Shown here one piece after another: positions 30,801 through 41,920 of a stretch of 64,000 nucleotides of DNA. The stretch comes from Seminavis robusta (lineage: Eukaryota; Bacillariophyta; Bacillariophyceae; Naviculales; Naviculaceae): the NCBI GenBank assembly GCA_903772945.1, contig CAICTM010000246.1, forward strand, positions 1 through 64,000, read 5' to 3'. Both the position numbers and the translations under genes were made by a program. Below the pieces are notes generated by a model, which worked only from the letters and a program-made list of their open reading frames with translations, did no database searches and had not been told where the DNA came from. The stretch's first letter is position 1; every line of letters begins with the position of its first letter.

Positions 30801-33359
30801 ACTAATGCCAACTACGGACGTGGCAACCACTGTGCCAACAGGGGGGATACCATTGTCTCCCACCATGCCCGAAGTAGAAACTTCTGTCCCCACAACATCT
30901 GTGACTACTGGGATGTTCACAATCATGAGCGTCATTGGTTCAGCTGCCAACTTCTCCACTCTCAATGAATTGATTATTGCTGCTGATTTGGTGACCACTC
31001 TGGAGGGAGAAGGTCCTTTTACAGGTAAGTGAAGGAACTTGCATATTACACACATCACAATAGCATCATTATGGCAGCATGCTGCTCACATGCCATTTTT
31101 GACATCCCAGTATTTGCTCCAAACAATGCAGCCTTTGAAAAGCTGCCAGAAGGAGCTTTAGATTCCCTGTTGGCCAACCCTGACACTTTGAGGGAAGTCT
31201 TGTTGTATCATGTTGTTGAGATGGACCTAATCTTGACATCGGAATTGGAGGAGGGGGCAGTTTATCCAACTGCGCAAGGTGGAAATCTTGTCATATCAGA
31301 AGAAGGGTCATCCTTTTTTGTCAACGATGCTAGAGTAATCTTTGCTGACTTGATAGTGGGCAATGGAGTGCTGCATGTTATTGATACGGTCCTTTTTCCA
31401 TCCACAGAGGCACCTTCGCAGCCTCCAGGATTTACATCCTTTCCTACGTTGCCAGAGGAACTGACAGGAATGCCAACCACACCATCAACGGGACCAAGTC
31501 CAACATCCATCCCACTTCCACAAACAGATTCTCCAACCATTTCTGATGCTGTCACATCTGTGCCAACAACATCGGTCACCACCGGCATGTTTACAATCAT
31601 GAGTGTTATTCGGTCTGCTGCCAACTTAACCACACTGAATGAGCTGGTGATTGCTGCTGATTTAGTGGCTACCCTGGACGGAGAGGGACCTCTGACATTG
31701 TTCGCACCCAACAATGCGGCATTCGACAAGCTACCAGAAGGAGCTTTGGACTCCTGGGTGGCAAACCCTGAGGTTCTAAGGGAAGTCTTACTATATCATG
31801 TTGTTGACATGGACCTTGTATTGTCAGCAGAACTGGAAGAGGGTGCAGTTTACCCAACGGCCCAAGGTGAAAACATTACGATATCGGAAGACGGATCAAA
31901 AGTCTTTGTCAATGATGCCATGGTGATATTTGAAGATTTGATAGTGGGCAATGGAGTGCTCCATATTATTGATTCTGTGCTTATTCCATCTGGATTACCA
32001 GGATTTACTTCCTCTCCGACATTGCCAGAGGCTGAAACTGGGTCGCCAACCTCATCAGCAACAACTTCAAGTCCAACTACAGCATCACTTCCTGTGACAT
32101 CTTCTCCTACTGGGCAAGATATTGAAACGATGGCTCCAACCGCAGCAGCAACTTCCCTTGGTCCCTTGACATCCTCTCCAACAATGCCAGTGATAGAAAC
32201 AACGAGCCCAACCGAAGCAGCATCACCCACAACGATGCCAGTATCTACATTGAGTCCAACTGCAGGATTACCACCGGCAACAATGATTCCAACTCCAGCA
32301 ACGGTACCACCAACGCCGTCGGCATCTCTTGTCCCATTGACTCCTTCCCCTACGGTGTCAGATGGAGACACGACGATGCCAAGTGCAATGACACCCAACA
32401 TACCACCAGCGTCAGTAGCTCCATCAGATCCGCTTCCCACTATTTCGCCCTCGCCGACGTTCTCCGCACCTCCCAATGACGATTGTTCCGATTCGACGGA
32501 TCTGAAAGTAGGCGGCACCATTGTGGGAACAACGCTAGGTGCAAAGGCGGAGCCTCGAAACCTGGATACTTGTTTTCGACGAGACGTCGAACCGTCCCGT
32601 CTAACAACAATACGTGCCGGGGTGTGGTATTCATTCAATCTTGAAACCTCTCCTTCATCTGTCGAGCGCTTTCGAATCTCTGCGTGCAATGGCACCAGCG
32701 CGGAAAAAGCCCCAGTCCATCTGACGTTGTACGAAAGTGACAACAATGGCTGTGATGTTCTCATATGCGCCGTGACGATCAACCACGTGGGATGTGCTTT
32801 GGAATTCGATGTGCCATTAGTGAAGCAAATTGGTTTGACCTACAAGCTATTGGTGGAGCAGAACATTCCCTTGGATGACCTTGATGCCGGTGGAATCTTT
32901 TGGTTGTCACTGCTGCCGACGGTTATCCCTTCGAACGATGATTGTTTGAGTGCAACGGCAATTGATGTGGGAGACGTTATCGCGGCAACTGCCTTATCAG
33001 CCACCCCCGAATCCACTGCCACCACATCTCTGTGCAACAGAGACAACGGGGATATCATTGAGCGCCTTTCCGACAAAGATCCAGTCCCTGGTGTTTGGTA
33101 CCGCATGTTTGTCGGTGGTCGAGTCACCCTCTTGGCCTCAGCTTGTGGATCTGACCGAAGCGACTTGGTTCATGTCACTGTGTACACAGGGCAGTGCAAC
33201 AGCTTGCAATGCGCATCGGATAAACTCGCGTCACCACTTTCATGCGAATCAATGTGGGAGGCTACGTCTTCCGAGTCGGTCTACTTGATTCTAGTGGAAC
33301 GCGTTTTGGAGTCGGGGACCGATGATGGAAGCTTTCAGCTATCGGTAGAGTTTTCATAA
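27845..33359 (+). CDS. Giant secreted mosaic protein: Cys-domain repeats, Pro/Thr stalks, two fasciclin domains
   Basis: Exons 27845-28102, 28196-28225 (30-nt micro-exon), 28315-31024 and 31111-33359 give 1748 residues. Signal peptide, then Lys-rich KLGTKKKKKR, then a Met/Ser/Gly/Lys stretch (KGMSSTGMSMNKN) form the N-terminus. Three Cys-domain repeats like those of the upstream paralogue follow, separated by PTF-rich stalks that include a 27-nt minisatellite. Two FAS1 domains come next, each with TGMFTIMSVI, FAPNNAAF, LREVLLYHVV and VGNGVLHIIDSVL. A Thr/Pro/Ser stalk and two more divergent Cys-domain repeats finish the protein. FAS1 domains mediate adhesion and appear in diatom wall and adhesive proteins (family knowledge). 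Intron 3 interrupts the first FAS1 domain at GPFT/VFAPN. The second FAS1 domain lacks it. Confidence 0.75.
29584..29718 (+). repeat. 27-nt coding minisatellite, five units
   Basis: Five near-identical units beginning CCTGACACTCC encode (P/Q)DTPxPTFQ. Units differ at third codon positions and at one N/S codon. The tract sits in the Pro/Thr stalk of the FAS1 protein. Confidence 0.85.
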
Positions 33360-34337
33360 AGCGGAAGCGCTTGCTTTTGCGGGGGAGCAAAATTTGGCAG
33401 ATATTAGAAGCAGTATGGAGCTATGCCCAGCTAGAGTGACGTTTCACACAACACACCAATCTCAATGAAGCGGCGCTTCTTCTTGGTAAAACTAGATCGT
33501 ACCCACCTTAAAATAATGAGCGGTCTGCGATTCATTCATTCGTACTCTCCCTCCCTGTCTGAGACGAGGACGCGGAAGCGCAAGAGGCAACATCATAGCT
33601 ACTCTAGCTAGCTACCAGGCTGCTATAGCCAGATACAGCCGCAGTAAAAATCCATTCTTCACTGGAGCATGCAGCTGACGAGTCAAGGGCTGCAAGTCAT
33701 CCATTGGCCAAAGTGCGTGTTTAGTGTATACATGTAGCCAGACCATGAAGAAGCCAAGGCAAGAGAAAACGGTATCCGGAGTACTCGAGTAAGTGGCCTA
33801 CAAAAGAGAGGACGCGGTGTGACTTCTGGAATTAGGGGAACGCAGCAATCTTGCGAAACTTTCTTGTGAGCAAGCAAATCGTCCCTTTAGAAAGTGGGGT
33901 CTGGGGTCTGGGGCCTGGGATGCAAACATTACACTGTTTCTCTCTGACGGTACCAAGGGCATTGATCGAAAAGGACGGTGAAACTGAGGGTGGCAAAGTA
34001 CCGGTACCGTAGCAACAATCGAGCTTGTACGGTTGGAGCGCTGTCGACAGCCCGCAGTGTATACTTGTTTGTAAGCAGTAAATGTGGCTTCGGTGACCAG
34101 CAAGTCCAAGCAGCTGTGCTGTTGAGGCGCATTGACTGGAGTTTTCTCGTTCCTCTCCTCTCATCCCATCCTATCCATATTTCCCACAAAAACAAGTTGG
34201 ACACAAGCAAAGTTTCTTTGACTGCTGTTCCAAACATTCGTTTGTTTATTGGCGAGACATCGACAAGAGAAAAAATCCTTCAAAACTACGAAACGAAAAC
34301 CAACCCCCCCTCGACAAGAAAAAGAAAAAGAGAAGGC
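33360..34337. other. Intergenic gap before BspA-like gene A
   Basis: No gene is supported in these 978 bases. CTAGCTAGCTACC (about 33605) and GTACCGGTACCGTAG (about 34000) are of the recurrent palindromic type. The frame of gene A stays open back to 33978 but has no ATG before 34338. Confidence 0.45.
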
Positions 34338-36927
34338 ATGAAGCTCATAGGTTGCTTGGTGGCCACACTGCTGCCGATAACGGTGGTCTTTGCTTCTCCT
34401 TCTTCCATGCTGATAGAGCGCAAAAGAAACCTACGAAATTTTCCCAGCAGTTCTGCTGACGGAGCTGCTACTGCCGCTACAGGTGTGGTTGCTGGTCTTC
34501 AAGACGAGATCAAATGGTTGAAAAGCCAGTTAGTTGCGTTGAGCGCCCGTTTGGATGAGGAGGCTGAAGAAAGGGCCATACTGGAGTCCAAAACCAACAA
34601 GAATCTTGAATCATTAGGTTCCACTGTTGCTCAGCTCCAGATTACTGCCACTGCCAGTGGCAACTTCAACCTCCAAGGACACCGTCATCTGGCAGAAACC
34701 TTGCAGGATGTCATCACAAAGACAGCATGCATCAGTGATGCTAGTGATTGGCAGCAAGTTCTGGTTGGACAACAACTGCATTACAAACTTCTATGTGTAC
34801 CCATGCTTTCCGGACAGAGACACCCTTGATGCTGCATTGGGAGATATTGAGACTGCTGAGGCAACATATGGGCCAATCTACAGCTGGTGCTTTGAAGAGG
34901 TGTCAATGAGTGGTCTGTTCTCCTCAATGAGTAGTTTTGATGAAGACATCGGCGGCTGGAATGTCTCTCTTGTACATGATATGACAAAAATGTTCCGCTC
35001 TGCAACAACTTTCGCCCAAGACATCTCAAGTTGGGATGTAAGCAGAGTCACTGACATGTATCAGATGTTTTATAGTGTCCGTGTCTTCAATGGTGACATT
35101 TCCAGTTGGGATGTTGGCAAAGTTACATCGATGGAGCAAATGTTTTATGCTGCCAGGCTTTTCAACCATTCCTTAGCAGATTGGGATGTAAGCCAAGTGA
35201 CATCGATGCACCAGATGTTCTCATGGAGTCGAGCGTTCAACCAAGACCTCTCAAGTTGGGATACTAGCAAGGTGGAAGACATGTCTTGGATGTTTTGCCT
35301 TGCCAATTTATTCAATGGAGATATTTCTACCTGGGACGTCAGCAGAGTTACCTATATGGAATCCATGTTCAGAGGTGCCGAAGTCTTTAACCGAGACTTG
35401 TCTGGGTGGGATGTCAGCAAGGTAACAAGTCTTGACAACATGTTCTTGTACGCCCATCCATTTGACCAAGACATCTCCATGTGGAATGTTAGCCAAGTCC
35501 AAACCATGTCTTACATGTTTCTTCAGGCTGAACGATTCGACCAAGACCTCTCCAATTGGGATGTTAGTCAAGTAACTGACATGAGTCACATGTTTTATAA
35601 TGCTTGGGTCTTCAATGGCGACATTTCCAGCTGGGATGTCGCAAAAGTTACAGACATGGAAACAATGTTTTATAATGCTCGGGTCTTCAATGGTGACATT
35701 TCCAATTGGGATGTCAGCCAGGTTGCAAGTACGGAAACGATGTTCCAAGACACAACCTCTTTTAACCAGGATCTTTCCAGGTGGAACACGACCAGTCTTG
35801 TCAACACACATAGGATGTTCTACGGGGCATTGTCTTTTCAGCAAGACTTGTGTGAATGGCAAACAAAGCTGTCTACAGAGGCATCTGTTTCGGGCATGTT
35901 TTCTGGAACAAATTGCACTTTTGATGAAAATGGTGGTACTCCCCAATTGTTGAATGATTATTGGGCTGATCTCTGTTCTCAATGTGTTATTCCTTCGGAT
36001 TCACCTTTTGCACTGCCATCAAGCAGCCCAAGCAAAAGCAGCAGCCCAAGTATGTATCCCTCTACAACCACCAATCCATCAAGTATCCCAACCAGCCAAC
36101 CCAGTATTTTCCCTAGTAGCATACCATCAAGTTTGCCAACCAAGCAACCCAGCAAACTTCCCACCCAGAGCCCCAGTCTGAATCCAACCACAGAACCATC
36201 AAGCAACCCAAGCTCACCTCCATCAACAAGTGGCAGTCCCAGCAGTTCTCCTTCAAGATTCTGTTTTGATTCCCGCACAACGCTTCTGGAAAAACTGGAT
36301 AACATTGCAGAGGCCGAGCTAGAGTATGGTCCAATCTACAACTGGTGCTTCCATGAAATGTCCTTTGAGCAGCTTTTTAGCACTCAACGATATGACAATG
36401 CTAGTGCCTTCAACTACGATATTGGTGGATGGGATGTTAGTCAAGTTGTGAGTTTTCAGAATATGTTTTACGGTGCCTCAAGCTTTGACCGGGACATTTC
36501 AGGATGGGCCACCAGCAAGGTGGCAAGTCTTGCCAACATGTTCTATGGAGCTAGTTCTTTCAATAAAGCCTTATCTGACTGGGATGTGAGCAAGGTGCAA
36601 GGGATGGGAAACATGTTCCGTGGAGCCACTGCCTTTGACCAGGACATTTCCAGCTGGGATACAAGTAAGGTTGTTTCTATGCTCAACATGTTCAATGGAG
36701 CCAGCTCTTTCAACCAAGATGTGTCGAGTTGGGATGTGACCAGTGTCACCGATGTCAAAGGCATGTTCAACCGAGCCAGCTCTTTCAACCAAGACTTGTG
36801 TGCATGGAAGTCAGAATTGTCTATGGATGCATCTAGTTGGGGTGTCTTCCTTTATACTGCTTGCCCCAAGGCTGTCACTCCATCCAATGATGGCACTGTT
36901 TGGACTGATCTTTGCTATGCATGTTAG
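34338..36927 (+). CDS. BspA-like (DUF285) surface protein A, frameshifted near 34748
   Basis: A signal peptide (MKLIGCLVATLLPITVVFA) opens a frame with a coiled-coil-like stretch (residues about 50-105). It is thrown out of frame at SDASD, about codon 137. Gene B reads AGTGATGGCACC where gene A has AGTGATTGGCAGC, one extra T at 34748-34749. The downstream frame then runs intact to 36927. It has about 12 DUF285 units (FNxDISSWDVSxVTxMxxMF) and a Ser/Pro stalk (PSSSPSKSSSPS type). Five more units follow and the protein ends in DGTVWTDLCYAC. DUF285 units form BspA-like solenoids on cell surfaces (family knowledge). The single lesion and otherwise intact frame suggest a recent mutation or a sequence error. 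Confidence 0.75.
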
Positions 36928-37587
36928 ACACGCAAGTCCACACCAAATCACTCTTTTCATTGCACCCCTCTACTGACAACAGAAGAAAGCACCAAGCAAA
37001 TTCATTCAACTCCACAGCACCGCAACACTTTATCATTGGAAACCTCTACCAGAAGTTCCTACTTGGCTTGCAAGGAAAGGAGTTATTCCATGCCTTGCTG
37101 TTGAGCCGAATCAGATAGACTACTTCTTACTTAAACAACCAACACCCTGCATGTAATACTTTAGATTTGCTAGCTAGTGGCATAAGTTTGGGTGGCATCC
37201 TGTCTGATGGCTGCTGTGGGCCATCGAGTAGTTGCTACCGGTACCATGGCTACCAGTACCAGGGGGTGCTTTTCCGAGTGACCCCACTCAGCAGACAAGC
37301 CCCGAACAACTCAACTCCATCTGGCTCCTACATAGCTAGACCGTAGGTAGCGACCTAGAAAAACCGGCAACACCTATGGGAGAGGAGTTTTGTTGCACGG
37401 CTAAGCACAAGAAGTATCTGACTCGACTCGACTCCACATTTCATTTTAGGTTATACAGATGGAGGGGGTTTCCATCAAGCAATGGGTTTTTGGAGTAGGG
37501 AAGTTATCTACGGCTGTGACCTGACCAGTCGAACTGGCTGTGCCCCAAATGGCTGGACAAAGAGTCCTGCCACCGTACCAGTGCTTG
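36928..37587. repeat. Downstream arm of the segmental duplication
   Basis: This intergenic stretch to about 37430 matches 51329-51970. Shared blocks include GACACGCAAGTCCACACCAA, GCAAGGAAAGGAGTTA, CATGCCTTGCTGTTGAGC and GGTTTGGGTGGCAT. Similarity declines away from the gene. At 37455-37525 lies an end of the dispersed repeat family (GTTTTTGGAGTAGGGAAGTTATCTACGG). Confidence 0.65.
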
Positions 37588-37995
37588 TTAGCACCATTCC
37601 ATCATTTCTATTTGCGCATTCTGTTCGTCGTCGTGTTGGTTGAGCCTCCGAAATTCCACTTCCTCCTGGTCTTTCTGCCAATAAATTCTCATTCCCAACT
37701 CGCTCATGCCCGAAAAGAGCACAACCTCAAGAAAGAGTATAATGTTGAAAGACATCATGATAAGCATCAAGAAACCCGAAGTACATCGCTGCACTGTCCA
37801 TGCCAGTGTCGAAGAGTAGACCTTCTGGCGCTGATGCAGTGCCAAATGTGCTGCAAATCGGTCCAGCAAACACAACAAGGCAATCGATCCCGAGGCACTA
37901 ATAAAAGTGAGGGTGTCGTCGATTTTGGCCCAGTCAAAGAGAAGCTGCACACCGGTGGTGTCCACAAAAAAGTATGGCTTCCACCAACCCATCAT
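37588..37995 (-). CDS. Ctr-type copper transporter-like protein
   Basis: The ATG at 37995 gives 135 residues. It starts MMGWWKPYFFVDTTGVQLLFDWAKI, close to the run into TM1 of Ctr copper transporters. TM1 is at about residues 17-45 and TM2 at about 72-90 with MLIMM, the MxxxM copper-relay motif. TM3 overlaps ILFLEVVLFSGMSELGMRIYW, where GxxxG is weakened. The tail is charged. Ctr proteins form trimers that import Cu(I) across the plasma membrane or out of a vacuole (family knowledge). The Met/His-rich ectodomain is missing from this start. The same frame continues upstream to 38220, through one TGA at 38008-38010, with HRHPS and HADHCYMYYHQ. That could be the lost or intron-interrupted N-terminus. 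Confidence 0.55.
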   Translation of the reverse strand: MMGWWKPYFFVDTTGVQLLFDWAKIDDTLTFISASGSIALLCLLDRFAAHLALHQRQKVYSSTLAWTVQRCTSGFLMLIMMSFNIILFLEVVLFSGMSELGMRIYWQKDQEEVEFRRLNQHDDEQNAQIEMMEWC

Positions 37996-38789
37996 TGTTG
38001 ACAGAGATCAGTGTACGGTAGCAATCTGGTGATAGTACATGTAACAATGATCGGCATGTCCCACTTCTTCAAAAAAGTTGACAATGGGCGATGGATGACG
38101 GTGTTGTGATGGATCTTTGGTACCAGTAAGAAGTTGGAAGAGGAACCCTAAAGTTCTTTTGGATACCTTATCCCTAAGCCTTCGAGCCTTTGAATCGATC
38201 AAACCATGAAAGCCGTCCATTTGAGTGCCACCACACTACCACAGACCGCAGCGTCGACAGCAATGCTGCGAAAGAGGAGCATACGAGTAGCTATCCTCAG
38301 GAGCATAAAAGAAGGGCATGATATCCTCAATAATCAACCTGAGTGATCAAGTCCTGAGATCATGCTGTGCTCAACCATGTGGCACGTTCGTTTGGGTACC
38401 AGTACAACACGGAACGACGACAAATGGAAAGACTGGAAAGAACGTGAACATCAGCCGAGAATAGTGGCGAAGACGAACTCTTGAGAGACACACTTCCTGG
38501 GCCAGCAACCTGACGATGGATATGGGCAAGCACTGGCTTTGCCGCCATGGTGTCTCAGGTACAACTAGCTAGAGGTCCTTGTCTGCTCTGCCGCAATCTA
38601 GCTACGGTACGTATGTTCTCCTCCTATGCGCAATCAATCGTTGCAGTGCCTATAACTACGTAGAAATCTTCTGCGACATTTTCTCTCTGTAGCTCCTTTC
38701 TCGTTATTTCTTTTGCTGCTATCATTTTGGTTTTTGCCTTGTTTCTGCTTTCCTGGCTTGTTTGGCTTTCTGTTTTTGTTTGTTTGTGT
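37996..38789. other. Intergenic gap
   Basis: Apart from the possible upstream part of the Ctr frame (to 38220), no gene is supported. The right end is rich in T/C on the plus strand and is the 3' flank of the GDT1 gene. Confidence 0.45.
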
Positions 38790-39806
38790 TTATGACTCAA
38801 AAAAGAGTGAATGAATGCCAAACAAGAGAAAGAGGACACCTCCCCATTGACTGACAGTTTTTTCGCTGATCCGTGCGGCCAACATGCGTCCTCCCATGAC
38901 GGCAAGACCGGTGCAGAGAGAATGCCCAAGACAGCCTCCAATGGTGACACCGTATGGATTTTTGGCGGCCGCCAGAGCAATGGTCGCAATTTGGCTGCGA
39001 TCGCCCCATTCGGCGACGAACGTGAGCATGAAGGATTGAAAGACTAGCATGTGCCATGGTTGTCGACGACTCTTATTTTTGACCCTCTTTTTGCTCATTC
39101 CTCGTTCGGGATCGGTGGAATTTCCTTCGGTATCGTCCCCTCCACTGGGACAGGAAGATTCATTATCAATACTACCATCAATTCCATCTCCTTCACTTTT
39201 CTTGTTGCGTGTATGCAGCAATTCTCCTTCGACTTCTTCCAATTCCTCACTGACTTTATGGGCGGCCATGCTTTGGGATTCGTACAACAATCGCAATCCA
39301 AAATATCCAAAGAGTACTCCCGCCAGCAAATGTGTGTATTTGCGATCCATAAATGCCGGCAAGACCAATCCCATGACGGTACTGAGGATTGTCATGACAA
39401 TCAATGCCAAAATGGCACCTCCAAAAATAGCACGTCGATCATTCTTCATACTCAGGACGGCCGCAATAAAAAACGTCTTGTCGCCAATTTCCGTCGCGAC
39501 AATCATGGCCACGGCACTGGTGAATCCATTCCAAAAGGGCAGATCTGTCGTATGCGACCCGTGAAACCAACTCTTTGATGCCGTCTGAGGATGATGACGC
39601 AAAAAATCTTCAAATTGATCCAACGCTTGATTAAATTCCGCTCGATCCATGCGACCATCGCGATTGGCATCCAACAAGTCAAAGACATCACGCGCGGGAG
39701 CGGTGGCCGTGTCTTGACTCATGACTGGGAAATAGCAGTAGCATAGGACGAGTACCAGACAGAGCCAGAGTCTAGTACATGTAGTAGTAGTGCACGCCAT
39801 GGTCAT
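38790..39806 (-). CDS. GDT1: GDT1/TMEM165-family (UPF0016) cation transporter with N-terminal EF-hand
   Basis: The protein has 338 residues. A signal peptide or first TM (about 8-28) is followed by an EF-hand loop DANRDGRMDRAEF (about 45-57). The transporter core contains the two family signature motifs, EIGDKT (about 107) and EWGDRS (about 267). Each lies in the first helix of a three-helix half, and both halves are complete. The cytosolic linker between halves is acidic and Ser-rich, as in TMEM165. UPF0016 proteins move Mn2+ and Ca2+ in exchange for protons in Golgi or plastid membranes (family knowledge). The EF-hand ahead of the core is unusual and suggests Ca2+ control (inference). Confidence 0.85.
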   Translation of the reverse strand: MTMACTTTTCTRLWLCLVLVLCYCYFPVMSQDTATAPARDVFDLLDANRDGRMDRAEFNQALDQFEDFLRHHPQTASKSWFHGSHTTDLPFWNGFTSAVAMIVATEIGDKTFFIAAVLSMKNDRRAIFGGAILALIVMTILSTVMGLVLPAFMDRKYTHLLAGVLFGYFGLRLLYESQSMAAHKVSEELEEVEGELLHTRNKKSEGDGIDGSIDNESSCPSGGDDTEGNSTDPERGMSKKRVKNKSRRQPWHMLVFQSFMLTFVAEWGDRSQIATIALAAAKNPYGVTIGGCLGHSLCTGLAVMGGRMLAARISEKTVSQWGGVLFLLFGIHSLFFES

Positions 39807-40214
39807 TGCTTTTTTGTTCTTGTTTGTTTGGCAGAGTGCTCTTTTTTCTCTTGGTTGGATGCTGCTTCGTACGGCCTCTCTTCTCTACCCAGACTGGTTG
39901 GTTGAGACTACCAACGACTGGACTAACAAATACGATGGAGGAGAGCCGATGATCGAGATGTGATTTGAGAAAGTTGCGTTCGAACAGTCCGATAAAATAC
40001 TGAGAGTACCACCGTGGGCCTCGTCCTCCTTTTGTTTGGCTCTTGGCGTTCAAGAGCAGCGCGATCTAATCCGTCATTGCTTTCGTCAAATGACCGTTGC
40101 GCGTTGCGAGAACAGTAACTTAAGGTCAGAGATAATGTATCGCTGTGGAGATGCGTAAGGGTTTTGGACCGGTTCTTTCATTATTTCCAAAAAAGGGAGA
40201 CAAAGATCTCGACC
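39807..40214. promoter_or_regulatory. Divergent intergenic region
   Basis: These 408 bases separate the divergent GDT1 and LRR-like genes and must include both promoters. No specific element is identified. Confidence 0.4.
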
Positions 40215-41054
40215 ATGACGGACCCTCAAGAAGACGACCAGTCCAAGCCCTATCACAACCTGGACGATTTGGAGACGGCAACCTTGCGCATCCCCAAGCT
40301 CAAAGTCAAGTGCAAAAAGGCCGGTTCCACCTTGTCTCCAACCGTTCAGAGCATCATTGTAGAGCCTTCGTCCAATTCCATTCGACCCGATTTAGTCACT
40401 GCCTATTTGACACACTTGGTCGAACGATTGAATGGTGACAAGGTCGTCCACATTGAACTCCACAAGTTACAGTTGGGGGATTGGACGGTATTGGCCAACT
40501 TTTTTCATCAACAACCCAAACCCGTTGCGTTGACCATTCGACGATGCCCCTTGACGGCTGCCGGCGATGAGACGTTGAGAGAGTTTCTCGCAACGACCAC
40601 CAGTTTGCGGTGTTTTCGATTCTTTTACGACACTCCATTTGACTTGAAATTCAGCATGGAACACGTATGGAGGCATGGATTAGAAACCAACTCGTCTCTG
40701 GAAGTGCTGCAGCTCTGGTGTCCCGCCTTTACGCAAGTTTACCATCATTTGTTCCACAATCATCAGAATCTAATCAAGGCAGGACTGCGTCTGCATCACT
40801 ATGGGGCTGCTCCCCGGGATCACAGTGCTGCGCTGTGGGAAACCATTCCCCATGGTGCCTACCAAATCGAATCGTTAGACTTGTACACAACCCAACCGGT
40901 CCCTGCCAAGAGACTGTTGGAGTGGCTCAAAGTCACAAACAAGTTACGACAAGACGACGTGTCCATTTCAGGGCGTTCCTTTGGTGGGGAGGATGGTGAC
41001 ACCATTCGAGGCAAGGACAATGTACTGGAGAAACTCCAAGAAATGGCCAAATGA
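40215..41054 (+). CDS. Small leucine-rich-repeat-like protein
   Basis: The ATG at 40215 (MTDPQEDDQSKPYHNLDDLE) gives 279 residues. Irregular repeats of the ribonuclease-inhibitor type are suggested by VVHIELHKLQLGD, PVALTIRRCPLT, SLRCFRFFYDTP, SLEVLQLWCPAF and QIESLDLYTTQP, spaced 25-40 residues apart. There is no signal peptide, membrane segment or catalytic motif. Diatoms carry many proteins of this sort with no assigned function. The assignment rests on hydrophobic spacing only. Confidence 0.55.
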   Translation: MTDPQEDDQSKPYHNLDDLETATLRIPKLKVKCKKAGSTLSPTVQSIIVEPSSNSIRPDLVTAYLTHLVERLNGDKVVHIELHKLQLGDWTVLANFFHQQPKPVALTIRRCPLTAAGDETLREFLATTTSLRCFRFFYDTPFDLKFSMEHVWRHGLETNSSLEVLQLWCPAFTQVYHHLFHNHQNLIKAGLRLHHYGAAPRDHSAALWETIPHGAYQIESLDLYTTQPVPAKRLLEWLKVTNKLRQDDVSISGRSFGGEDGDTIRGKDNVLEKLQEMAK

Positions 41055-41920
41055 AACATAATGCGAGACGACAACAATGGAAGCACTTGGATGCTCGCAT
41101 GGGAACTTCGAGAAGACTTGATTCGATTCATTGCAACGAAAAAAGGGCGAAGGGGACCAACCAACCGTGGCCAAGCCGGGTGTCTGGGTGGCGTTTTACG
41201 AGTTCTCGCTTTCATGTGGGAGATCCATGGGATCATCAGGAGGCTTCGGAATGCCTCTGCTCGCCCACTCGCACGGCCAAAAGGACTCGGTCTCGGGCTG
41301 GCAGTGGCGTGCTTGCTGGCAGTACGGTACGTAGAACGTCCAAGCTACTACAGTAGACCCGTCGACCGCAACCCCTTGGAGAATGATATGATCACGCAAG
41401 CGAGTTGCTGCGGTGGCAGTCCTCGTTTCGCGGAGGACGCCACAACTGAGGAAAGAGATTGTTTCTCAGCGAGGAGCCTACCGTTCGGTGTCATCCTTTA
41501 GAGACGCAACGCAGACACGCCATCACAGAATTTATTGGCTAGATATAATACTTACCACGAAAATCTAACCTGGTAGAAACTGTTTCAAACGCTCTACCGT
41601 ACTGCACGGACCTCGCCGTCGGTAAGAAAAGTGAGACTGCCGAGGTACGGTGAACAGCGTACCAGTAGAGCACACTGAAAACCAAACAAATCTAGCCGAT
41701 CGTTTATATCAGATGCTATGACGGGAACCGATCTGGATCGACTCCGGATCCTTTCATGCGAATTCTCAAAACTTGTCTCGATCGATTGGTGCCAGGATGC
41801 CAGTGCCTGTCTCGTGACCTCTCATTGGATCCATGTGCTGGGGAAAACGTACTCTAGAAGCGAAAAGCGTAGACAGATCACAAAATTAACCTTCCCCTAC
41901 AATGCAGCTTTTACATGAGA
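41055..41920. other. Intergenic gap
   Basis: A 146-codon plus-strand frame at 41061-41501 has no domain, atypical composition and no homology to neighbours. It is not called. No RNA gene is seen. Confidence 0.4.

Noticed and set aside
35308-35982. Long open frame antisense to BspA-like gene A (and similar ones at 36.5 and 50.9 kb)
   Set aside because: It is a shadow of the DUF285 repeats: its periodic residues mirror the repeat period of the sense frame.
41061-41501. 146-codon ORF just after the LRR-like gene
   Set aside because: No domain, no homology in the window, odd composition and overlapping alternative frames.
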